A stretch of 5,365 bases of DNA from an uncultured Atopobium sp. (GTDB lineage: Bacteria; Actinomycetota; Coriobacteriia; Coriobacteriales; Atopobiaceae). Position numbers and translations under genes: made by a program. Positions 1-5,032 of this stretch are shown piece after piece. The stretch lies in contig CAKARF010000067.1 of NCBI GenBank assembly GCA_916720465.1, forward strand, positions 1-5,365, read 5' to 3'. Each line of letters begins with the position of its first letter. Positions within the stretch are counted from its first letter, which is position 1. The notes beneath the pieces were generated by a model. It was not told the origin of the DNA. It was given only the letters and a program-made list of their open reading frames with translations, and searched no databases.

Positions 1-56
1 AGCTTCTCGCAATAGTCGGCAGCGCCGTGAATATCTGAAGCAATTACAACCTTCAT
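1..56 (-). CDS. yfcE: YfcE-like metallophosphoesterase, N-terminal fragment (cut by window start)
   Basis: Only the first 18 codons and two bases of the next are present, reading MKVVIASDIHGAADYCEK. The SDIHG stretch (residues 7-11) is the first metal-binding motif (D-x-H-G) of calcineurin-like phosphoesterases. The start closely resembles the YfcE family, whose E. coli member begins MKLMFASDIHG. Such enzymes are cytosolic, metal-dependent phosphodiesterases; the true substrate is unknown. The ATG is preceded by an AGAGAGGA-type ribosome site about 8 nt upstream, which supports this start. The gene lies downstream of metA on the same strand after a 129-bp gap with its own weak promoter candidate, so co-transcription is possible but unproven. 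Another DxHG-type phosphoesterase (for example an MJ0936-like one) cannot be excluded from so short a piece. Confidence 0.72.
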   Translation of the reverse strand, partial: MKVVIASDIHGAADYCEK

Positions 57-72
57 CAACGTATCCTCTCTA

Positions 73-90
73 TACGTGTTTCTACACGTA
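73..90. repeat. 7-bp perfect inverted repeat in yfcE leader (operator candidate)
   Basis: TACGTGT at 73-79 and ACACGTA at 84-90 form a perfect inverted repeat with a 4-nt spacer (TTCT). A related element, ACGCGTGT, follows at 98-105. The repeat lies between the candidate promoter and the ribosome site of the yfcE-like gene and overlaps the weak -10 candidate. It could therefore be a repressor site or a small mRNA hairpin. The symmetry is seen directly; the function is inference. Confidence 0.35.
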
Positions 91-110
91 GCTTCATACG
101 CGTGTATCAA
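81..110 (-). promoter_or_regulatory. weak candidate promoter for the yfcE-like gene
   Basis: Read on the minus strand, TTGATA (105-110, five of six matches to the -35 consensus) is followed after 18 nt by TGTAGA (81-86, only three of six matches to the -10). It is correctly placed to start an mRNA about 20 nt upstream of the yfcE ATG. The rest of the metA-yfcE gap (57-185) contains no gene. An imperfect hairpin at 157-182, just past the metA stop, has no T-run, so no clear metA terminator is visible. Confidence 0.25.
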
Positions 111-185
111 TCAATTATTTTATGGTATTGATGGCGTCTAACCAGTTACAAGCGCTGGCAATTCGGTCACCGTGCAAATGCCTGC

Positions 186-1169
186 TTAGAACCTACCAGT
201 CATCCTTGCGTCGGGATCAGCCTCGGAAACACGTTGACGAAGATCTACAATAGCCGCAGGTATCTCGTCTGTGTTGTACGGCGTCATCTGGTACACCCAG
301 TTAATCCAGTTGCGATACAGCAAATTAGCATGTGCGCGCCAAGTAAATAGCGGCTGCTTTTCTGGATCATTATCAGGGAAGTAATTCTCTGGCAGACGAA
401 TAGGCAGACCCTTGTGGAAGTCGCGCCAATACTCCTCTGCAAGTGTGTCGCGATCATATTCAAAATGACCGGTTACAAAAATTTCGTGAAAGTCTCTTGT
501 GGCGAGAAGTGCAGGACCGCTGGTAAATCCCTCAGAAAGCACGGCAAGCTCAGGATGATCTACCAAAGCTGATGTCTCAATTGCAGCATGACGAGAGTGT
601 GGCATGTAATGTACCTCGTCAAATCCATTGGTGAGGAAGCAATACTCATCGCATAAACGCTGCGGGAAAATACCAAAAAGCTTAGCGCCCAGCATCTTCT
701 TGTGAATATCGTGCAGGTAATAGAGGCCGGCTAGTGCGCCCCAGCACAGGTACATGGTAGAAAAGACGTGTTCCTGAGACCAGTCAACAATGCGACAAAA
801 CTCATCCCAATAGTCAACGTCCTCGTATTTGAGGTCCTCAATAGGGGCGCCGGTAACAATCAAACCGTCATAATTTTTATCTTTGAAGTCATCAAAAGTT
901 GAATAAAACGTAACCAGATGGTCTGCAGCGGTGTTTTTAGATTCATGCGAAGAGATACGCATAAAGTCACACGTAACCTGTATAGGAGACTTCGAAATCA
1001 AGCGGAGAATCTGTGTCTCGGTCTGAATTTTCTTAGGCATTAAATTCAAAATTGCCAGGCGCAGTGGACGAATCTCCTGGTGTTCTGCAACTTCTTCCTC
1101 AAGCGCAAAAATACGCTCTTCTTGCAGTGTCTTCTTAGCTGGTAAACCATCTGGAATATTAATAGGCAT
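186..1169 (-). CDS. metA: homoserine O-acetyltransferase MetA (homoserine transacylase family)
   Basis: This cytosolic enzyme activates homoserine by O-acylation, the first dedicated step of methionine synthesis. The 327-residue protein aligns over its full length with MetA, starting at MPINIPD and keeping LNLMPKK (41-47) and VTGAP (105-109). The family's catalytic residues fall at canonical numbers: nucleophile C142 in YLCWGA, H235 and E237 in GHFEYD. PHSRH is at 190-194. Residue 111 is Glu. In the family (Bacillus cereus versus E. coli MetA) Glu111 goes with acetyl-CoA use and Gly111 with succinyl-CoA use, so I infer O-acetylhomoserine as product, feeding sulfhydrylation or transsulfuration. 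The ATG has a good AAAGGGAGT site (1174-1182, minus strand). At 327 residues it is slightly longer than E. coli MetA (309), with a charged C-terminal tail after about residue 305. It is divergent from the helicase gene across 46 bp, which leaves no room for a long riboswitch leader. Confidence 0.95.
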   Translation of the reverse strand: MPINIPDGLPAKKTLQEERIFALEEEVAEHQEIRPLRLAILNLMPKKIQTETQILRLISKSPIQVTCDFMRISSHESKNTAADHLVTFYSTFDDFKDKNYDGLIVTGAPIEDLKYEDVDYWDEFCRIVDWSQEHVFSTMYLCWGALAGLYYLHDIHKKMLGAKLFGIFPQRLCDEYCFLTNGFDEVHYMPHSRHAAIETSALVDHPELAVLSEGFTSGPALLATRDFHEIFVTGHFEYDRDTLAEEYWRDFHKGLPIRLPENYFPDNDPEKQPLFTWRAHANLLYRNWINWVYQMTPYNTDEIPAAIVDLRQRVSEADPDARMTGRF

Positions 1170-1199
1170 GGCAACTCCCTTTAGCTAATCGTTGCACAT

Positions 1200-1209
1200 A
1201 AGTATACTT
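1200..1209. promoter_or_regulatory. palindromic -10-like box in the divergent metA/helicase promoter region
   Basis: AAGTATACTT at 1200-1209 is a perfect 10-bp palindrome, so TATACT (five of six matches to TATAAT) reads identically on both strands: 1203-1208 on plus and 1201-1206 on minus. On plus it would start transcription at about 1215-1216, at the helicase ATG itself. On minus it would start near 1194, about 25 nt upstream of the metA ATG and upstream of its ribosome site. The -35 regions are poor on both sides. A second small palindrome, TTAGCTAA, sits at 1181-1188. The box could serve either or both genes; this is inference from position and consensus. Confidence 0.45.
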
Positions 1210-1215
1210 GTTTGT

Positions 1216-2586
1216 ATGGAAATAACTTTTGCCGAGCTCGGGCTAAACGAGCAAATTCTGGCAGGCGTAGCAACACTTGGGTTCAGCGCGCCTACTCCCG
1301 TGCAAGCCGCGGCAATTCCCGCCGTCCTCGCGGGCAAGGACGTTGTCGCGTCAGCGCAAACGGGAACGGGTAAAACTGCAGCGTTTATGTTGCCTACGCT
1401 GCAGCGTATTGCTGTCGAGAAACCCGGTGGAGCCGAGAAACCCGACGCCAAAGAGCCCAACGCGAGCGCCAAACCCAACGCGAGCGCCGGGCGCGGCGCT
1501 AAACGCGGGGGTGCCAAGTGCAACGACGCCAAACGCAACGCGTACCCCCGCGCGCTCATCATCACGCCAACGCGAGAGCTTGCGGCACAAATTGACGACG
1601 TTGCCAAAAGCGTTTGCGCATCCACCGGTCAGCAAGCTGTCATTGTCACCGGTGGCGCTCGCTACAAGCACCAGATAACCGCGCTGCAAAAAGGTTGCGA
1701 TGTGCTGGTGGCAACACCTGGCCGCCTGATTGATCTTCTCGACAAGAAGCATACAAGCCTAGAGAACATCCAGGTGCTGGTGCTTGACGAGGCAGATCGC
1801 ATGCTTGACATGGGATTTTGGCCAAGCGTTCGCCGCATTATGGAGCAACTGCCCAAGGCGCACCAAACACTGCTTTTCTCGGCAACGCTCCCCGCATCAA
1901 TTACCTCAACCATAGATGCGCTGCTCAAAGATCCGGAACGCATTGAGATTGCAAGAACTGGACAGACTGCGGCAACAATCGAGCAACATTTATGCTCGGT
2001 CACTCAGGGACAAAAACCGCAGCTCTTAAAGGCTCTTATCGATTCGTTTGATCCTGCGCCAGAGCGTGTGTTGGTGTTCTGTAGGACAAAGTCGCGCGTT
2101 GACAGCATTTACAAAAACCTCAAAGCCGCAGGTCTAAAGGTTGATGTTATGCATGCGGACCGTCCGCAAAAGGCTCGCGCAAGAGCACTGGAGCGATTCC
2201 GTAATGGCGCCATTCAGGTTCTTGTTGCAACCGACGTCATGAGTCGCGGCATTGATATCCAGGGCATTGATGTGGTCATTAACTTTGACGTGCCGCTTGA
2301 TCCTGAGGATTATGTTCACCGCATTGGTCGAACAGGCCGTGCAGGAGCCGCAGGTCAGGCGTTCACTTTTATGGGACCAGATGAGGTCACGCCGCTCAGA
2401 GAAATTGAATATTTCACAAAAGCGCTCATTCCTACATGGGATCTACCTGGCTTTTCTTATGACTCGGGTCGCATTATGCTTCAAGACTCCCGCTCTACCG
2501 CCAAGACCACGCGTTCGATGTTCTCGGGCTCAAGGTCAAAAGGCAAAGGCTTTGGATTTGGCGGTAGATATGGCCGACACACGTAA
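1216..2586 (+). CDS. DEAD-box ATP-dependent RNA helicase, RhlE-like
   Basis: This is a cytosolic RNA-dependent ATPase that unwinds RNA duplexes, probably in ribosome assembly or RNA turnover. From the ATG at 1216 it is 456 residues with every core motif: Q motif GFSAPTPVQ (22-30), I AQTGTGKT (47-54), Ia PTRELAAQ (118-125), Ib TPGR (167-170), II DEAD (191-194), III SAT (222-224), IV VLVFCRTK (285-292), V ATDVMSRGIDI (338-348) and VI HRIGRTGRAG (368-377). The sequence after motif VI (LREIEYFTKALIPTWDLPGF) resembles E. coli RhlE, and the short tail is basic and Gly/Arg-rich. Between motifs I and Ia lies an unusual insert at about 68-110, rich in Lys, Pro, Asn, Ala and Gly and encoded by GC-rich repeats. 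A TTG at 1192 would add eight residues unlike the family. Neither start has a Shine-Dalgarno site, and a -10 lies just upstream of the ATG, so leaderless translation is likely. Confidence 0.93.
   Translation: MEITFAELGLNEQILAGVATLGFSAPTPVQAAAIPAVLAGKDVVASAQTGTGKTAAFMLPTLQRIAVEKPGGAEKPDAKEPNASAKPNASAGRGAKRGGAKCNDAKRNAYPRALIITPTRELAAQIDDVAKSVCASTGQQAVIVTGGARYKHQITALQKGCDVLVATPGRLIDLLDKKHTSLENIQVLVLDEADRMLDMGFWPSVRRIMEQLPKAHQTLLFSATLPASITSTIDALLKDPERIEIARTGQTAATIEQHLCSVTQGQKPQLLKALIDSFDPAPERVLVFCRTKSRVDSIYKNLKAAGLKVDVMHADRPQKARARALERFRNGAIQVLVATDVMSRGIDIQGIDVVINFDVPLDPEDYVHRIGRTGRAGAAGQAFTFMGPDEVTPLREIEYFTKALIPTWDLPGFSYDSGRIMLQDSRSTAKTTRSMFSGSRSKGKGFGFGGRYGRHT
1456..1488 (+). repeat. 18-bp-period direct repeat encoding the helicase low-complexity insert
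   Basis: CCCAACGCGAGCGCC occurs identically at 1456-1470 and 1474-1488, separated by AAA, giving a tandem unit of 18 bp that encodes PNASAK then PNASA. Similar degenerate pieces (GACGCCAAA, AACGCG) flank it on both sides between 1440 and 1545. The segment 1441-1560 is about 70% GC by hand count, well above the rest of the gene. The in-frame period suggests growth by replication slippage. Confidence 0.8.
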
Positions 2587-2594
2587 TCTATAAT
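2565..2594 (+). promoter_or_regulatory. candidate promoter for the DUF1304 gene
   Basis: A perfect TATAAT sits at 2589-2594, two bases after the helicase stop codon. A four-of-six -35 match, TAGATA (2565-2570), lies 18 nt upstream inside the last helicase codons. Transcription would begin near 2601, leaving a leader of about 29 nt with an AAAGGA ribosome site (2618-2623). No terminator separates the helicase from this gene, so read-through is also possible. Confidence 0.45.
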
Positions 2595-2629
2595 CAGACG
2601 CAGTTGGCTAATACAGTAAAGGAATCAAA

Positions 2630-3010
2630 ATGGGTCCTTTTAGTAATGCTGGTGTAATTTTTGCTCTTGGAGCTGCAGTTTTACACGTAGTCATATTTTA
2701 TCTAGAGTCATTTGCCTGGACTTCTGACGGTGCGCTTAAAGCCTTTAACATGACAAAAGAAGAGGCAGAGAGCACTGAGAAGATGGCTTTTAACCAGGGA
2801 TTTTACAATCTCTTTCTTGCCATTGAGGTATTCGTTGGCGTCTTCTTGATGGCTAACAGAAATCCACTAGGTAAAGCGCTTGTCACCTTTGCTGTTTGTT
2901 CAATGGAATTTGCCGCAATTCTTCTTTTTGTGACTTCTCCCGACAAACGCTCTGCAGCTATCAAGCAGGCAATATTCCCTCTTATGGCTCTCTGCAATTT
3001 TTTTATGTAA
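2630..3010 (+). CDS. DUF1304 family small integral membrane protein
   Basis: The 126-residue protein has four predicted membrane segments (about 7-27, 57-75, 82-101 and 109-126) and essentially no soluble domain. It carries the features I associate with DUF1304: a His and Glu in the first helix (H19, ylES around E26) followed by W30, then the NQGFYNLFLA stretch at 55-64, and a closing helix after a short charged loop (SPDKRSAAIKQ). The length is normal for the family, whose function is unknown. The start is supported by AAAGGA six bases upstream of the ATG. It sits 43 bp after the helicase, with its own -10 in the gap, and is followed by a terminator-like hairpin, so it may be a single-gene transcript. 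No catalytic role can be read from the sequence. Confidence 0.85.
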   Translation: MGPFSNAGVIFALGAAVLHVVIFYLESFAWTSDGALKAFNMTKEEAESTEKMAFNQGFYNLFLAIEVFVGVFLMANRNPLGKALVTFAVCSMEFAAILLFVTSPDKRSAAIKQAIFPLMALCNFFM

Positions 3011-3027
3011 CTTTTTGAGCATCGATA

Positions 3028-3055
3028 CTGGGTGCATACAAGCGCCCAGCCTTTT
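3028..3055 (+). terminator. probable intrinsic terminator after the DUF1304 gene
   Basis: CTGGGTGC (3028-3035) pairs with GCGCCCAG (3042-3049) in an 8-bp stem containing one G-U pair, around a 6-nt loop (ATACAA). It is followed by CCTTTTG. The stem is GC-rich and begins 18 nt past the stop codon, but the T-run is short, so termination may be partial and let some mRNA continue into rlmI. Confidence 0.5.
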
Positions 3056-3062
3056 GTAAGCG

Positions 3063-3076
3063 CTTCTCGCGAGAAG
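3063..3076. repeat. 14-bp perfect palindrome overlapping the rlmI ribosome site
   Basis: CTTCTCGCGAGAAG is a perfect palindrome ending inside the AGAAGGA ribosome binding site (3072-3078) of the rlmI gene, eight bases before its ATG at 3084. In RNA it can form a 5-bp stem with a CGCG loop that would partly hide the ribosome site. As DNA it could be a protein-binding site. The symmetry is observed; any regulatory role is inference. Confidence 0.5.
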
Positions 3077-3083
3077 GAACATC

Positions 3084-4403
3084 ATGAAGCAACTCCGCCC
3101 TTATCCACAGGTTATTGTCACCAAGAAAGCAGCTCGCGCGCTTGCAGGCGGCCATCCTTGGGTCTTTGAGGGCGAGGTCATTCGCATGGAGCCATCTCCA
3201 GAAAGTGGCGAGCAAGCTCAGAATGGTTGCATTGTTGATGTCTTTGAAGAGAACGGCACCTACCAGGGAACCGGTCTTCTGTCAGAAATGAGCAAGATTC
3301 GCGTCAGAATTGTGACAAGAAATGCCAACGATAGACTCAACGAAGCGTTTTGGAGTCGCAAGATTAGCTGGGCGTGGGAACACCGCAAAACCACTATGGG
3401 AAATCGCGCTCTACCAGGGGCTGAGCCCGATACCAATTGCTGCCGTGTCATCTTCTCTGAGGCCGATGGCTTTCCTGGCTTAATCGTTGACCGCTACGAG
3501 AATGTGCTTGTTGCGCAGGTAGGAACCGTTGGCATGGAGCATCTGCGTGATGCTATCTATCCACTGCTGCTTGAGGTTTTATCTGCAGATGGCCAGGTAA
3601 TCGACGGCATTTACGAAAGAAATGACTCCCCCTCTCGCCTTAAAGAGGGGCTTCCGCAATATAAAGGCTGGTGGACAGGCTCTTTACCGGACGAGAATGG
3701 CTTGATTTCAGAAAGCCTCCTTTCCCTGCCTTCAACTCACGTTCTTGCAACCGAAAACGGACTCAAGTTCAATCTTGACCTGGAGAACAGCCAAAAAACA
3801 GGCTTTTTCTTGGATCAAAAATATAACCGTCGAGCAGTTCGCCAGCTTGCACAAGGCCGTCGTGTACTGGATTGTTTCTGCCACGTTGGTCCATTTGGCC
3901 TAAACGCTGCAGCGGGAGAAGCAGAATTTGTCCGCTGCGTAGATGTCAGCCAGACCGCCATTGATCTTGCTCGCCAAAATGCGGAGCTCAACGGCTTAGC
4001 GAATAACATGGACTTTACCTGTGCAAACGTCCTTGAATACCTGCCAGAACTGGCTGGTGACCGAGGTCAGCTCAAGGCAGAAGGAGGTCCATTTGACCTC
4101 ATCATTCTGGATCCGCCTGCATTTACCAAGACGCGCGACAAGGTTCGCAGCGCCATGCGTGGCTATAAGGAAATCAATGCTGCAGCCATGAAGCTGCTAC
4201 CTCGAGGTGGCTACCTGGCAACCTGTTCCTGCTCTCACTTCATGATCAGAGATCTTCTCGCCCAGGCAATTGCCGAGGCAGCTCACCATACCAACGTGCA
4301 GCTCAAGCAAATTGAAGAGCGGCAGCAAGCTCCTGACCACCCAATTCTTTGGGGTGTTCCCGAGAGCCATTACCTTGATTTCTTTATTTTCCAGGTGATC
4401 TAA
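3084..4403 (+). CDS. rlmI: class I SAM-dependent rRNA methyltransferase, RlmI family (23S rRNA m5C)
   Basis: This cytosolic enzyme should transfer a methyl group from S-adenosylmethionine to a cytosine of 23S rRNA (m5C1962 in E. coli RlmI). The 439-residue protein has the family order. An N-terminal PUA RNA-binding domain (about 7-78) includes GGHPWVFEGE at 22-31. A central domain carries EADGFPGLIVDRY (126-138). Then come QKTGFFLDQKYNRR (237-250) and a Rossmann methyltransferase domain with the SAM motif VLDCFCHVGPFGLNAA (261-276), acidic VDVS (286-289), DLIILDPPAF (338-347) and TCSCS (380-384), whose C381 or C383 is the candidate nucleophile. It is about 40 residues longer than E. coli RlmI, with extra sequence around 190-222 and 320-336. 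AGAAGGA lies five bases before the ATG. The exact target base is inferred from the family. Confidence 0.9.
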   Translation: MKQLRPYPQVIVTKKAARALAGGHPWVFEGEVIRMEPSPESGEQAQNGCIVDVFEENGTYQGTGLLSEMSKIRVRIVTRNANDRLNEAFWSRKISWAWEHRKTTMGNRALPGAEPDTNCCRVIFSEADGFPGLIVDRYENVLVAQVGTVGMEHLRDAIYPLLLEVLSADGQVIDGIYERNDSPSRLKEGLPQYKGWWTGSLPDENGLISESLLSLPSTHVLATENGLKFNLDLENSQKTGFFLDQKYNRRAVRQLAQGRRVLDCFCHVGPFGLNAAAGEAEFVRCVDVSQTAIDLARQNAELNGLANNMDFTCANVLEYLPELAGDRGQLKAEGGPFDLIILDPPAFTKTRDKVRSAMRGYKEINAAAMKLLPRGGYLATCSCSHFMIRDLLAQAIAEAAHHTNVQLKQIEERQQAPDHPILWGVPESHYLDFFIFQVI

Positions 4404-4454
4404 AACCTACAGTCCGTTCTTCAAAGAGCACTTTATGAGATTTATTCCATATTG

Positions 4455-4463
4455 TGATATAAT
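4455..4463 (+). promoter_or_regulatory. perfect extended -10 promoter element before the TM2-like gene
   Basis: TGATATAAT at 4455-4463 matches the extended -10 consensus (TG, one base, TATAAT) exactly. Extended -10 promoters can work with little -35, and none is evident here. Transcription would start near 4470, giving a leader of about 54 nt before the ATG at 4524. The last three bases of the box lie inside a long inverted repeat, a layout that suits repression. I see no convincing rlmI terminator in the 51 bp before it. Confidence 0.6.
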
Positions 4464-4500
4464 ACTCTTATAAATTATTTTACTAATTTATAAGAGTATT
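4461..4500. repeat. 17-bp perfect inverted repeat overlapping the TM2-like gene promoter
   Basis: AATACTCTTATAAATTA (4461-4477) and its exact reverse complement (4484-4500) flank a 6-nt spacer (TTTTAC). The arms hold only two C/G pairs each. The left arm covers the end of the extended -10 and the predicted start site; the right arm lies in the leader. It might be an operator for a dimeric regulator, a cruciform, or a weak terminator for rlmI mRNA. The low GC of the stem and the lack of a proper T-run argue against a strong terminator. Confidence 0.8.
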
Positions 4501-4523
4501 TATGGCATACTTTGGAGGCTCTT

Positions 4524-5018
4524 ATGGCTGAGACGGATGTCAGGGATTCACCTAAACAAGCAACCTCAAACAAATACCAGCCTTACTTAACCTATGGGTT
4601 ATTAGCTTTTATTGGTGGTTTTGCCGGACTTCATACATTTTATAGAACAGGTAAAATCTCGTCCTTCAGGACTGTATTATCTGGGTGTTTCCTCTATTTT
4701 CTTGTCTCTTATAACTATTGGTATCTCTATGCTCTCCTCGCACTTATAAATTCTTTTATTACACTCTCTATCGTCTTTGATAAAAATGTAACTAATCAAA
4801 ATGTCCAAGGGCACGCGTCTCAGCCCCAAACAGCTGACGATAATGACAAATTAATCTTAATCACAATCGCTGTATTTGCATTATTCCTATTAGCAAGCGC
4901 GACTCTATCTTTTGTATTCAGCATCTCAATGGCTGTAAAGCTCATTCTTCTAGTAGCTTTCATTGGTCTTGGAGCTTTGCTGATAGCTGCTAGTGGAATC
5001 AAGATTTCTTTTAAATAG
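4524..5018 (+). CDS. TM2-domain-like multi-pass membrane protein of unknown function
   Basis: The 164-residue protein has a polar N-terminus (1-20) and about five membrane segments: near 22-40, 48-63, 65-84, 109-132 and 137-157. The first contains GGFAGLHTFYRTGK (31-44), which resembles the GGxGxHxFYxG core of TM2 domains, so residues 20-84 are probably a TM2-like domain. The two C-terminal helices after a polar, Gln/Asn/Asp-rich loop (88-108) are unassigned. Function is unknown; TM2 proteins have no agreed bacterial role. I chose the ATG at 4524 because GGAGG (4514-4518) sits five bases upstream; a TTG at 4512 would overlap that site. The gene is clearly more AT-rich than its neighbours (one 60-bp sample counts about 37% GC), has its own promoter within a long inverted repeat, and may be a later arrival. 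It ends 14 bp from the convergent tadA stop. Confidence 0.78.
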   Translation: MAETDVRDSPKQATSNKYQPYLTYGLLAFIGGFAGLHTFYRTGKISSFRTVLSGCFLYFLVSYNYWYLYALLALINSFITLSIVFDKNVTNQNVQGHASQPQTADDNDKLILITIAVFALFLLASATLSFVFSISMAVKLILLVAFIGLGALLIAASGIKISFK

Positions 5019-5032
5019 TTCTTCCAGACTTC

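Noticed and set aside
3..10. Shared string GCTTCTCGC at the window start and at 3062-3070 as a repeat family
   Set aside because: Nine bases only; the first copy is inside yfcE coding sequence and lacks the palindrome, so chance is the simplest explanation.
157..182. Hairpin just after the metA stop as an intrinsic terminator
   Set aside because: The stem is interrupted by a mismatch and a bulge and has no T-run after it on the minus strand.
1192..1215. TTG start giving an 8-residue longer helicase
   Set aside because: The extra residues do not look like the family, there is no ribosome site before the TTG, and the ATG at 1216 gives the normal RhlE-type N-terminus and sits at the expected start of a leaderless transcript.
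1170..1215. SAM riboswitch or T-box leader for metA
   Set aside because: Only 46 bp separate metA from the divergent helicase start, and the sequence shows no such aptamer; a riboswitch of usual size would have to lie inside the helicase gene.
1185..1752. Long open frames on the minus strand opposite the helicase 5' half (1185-1625 and 1351-1752)
   Set aside because: They lie opposite the GC-rich insert, where stop codons are rare by composition. Their products are low-complexity Ala/Arg/Leu-rich, have no recognisable motifs and lack ribosome sites; the plus-strand helicase explains the DNA.
2252..2593. 113-codon plus-strand frame overlapping the helicase 3' end
   Set aside because: It is out of frame with the well-conserved motif VI region of the helicase, has no recognisable domain, and reads as a shadow of the real gene.
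3015..3042. Promoter for rlmI (TTGAGC, 16 nt, TACAAG)
   Set aside because: Both boxes match poorly and the downstream box lies inside the stem-loop better explained as a terminator; a real rlmI promoter is not evident.
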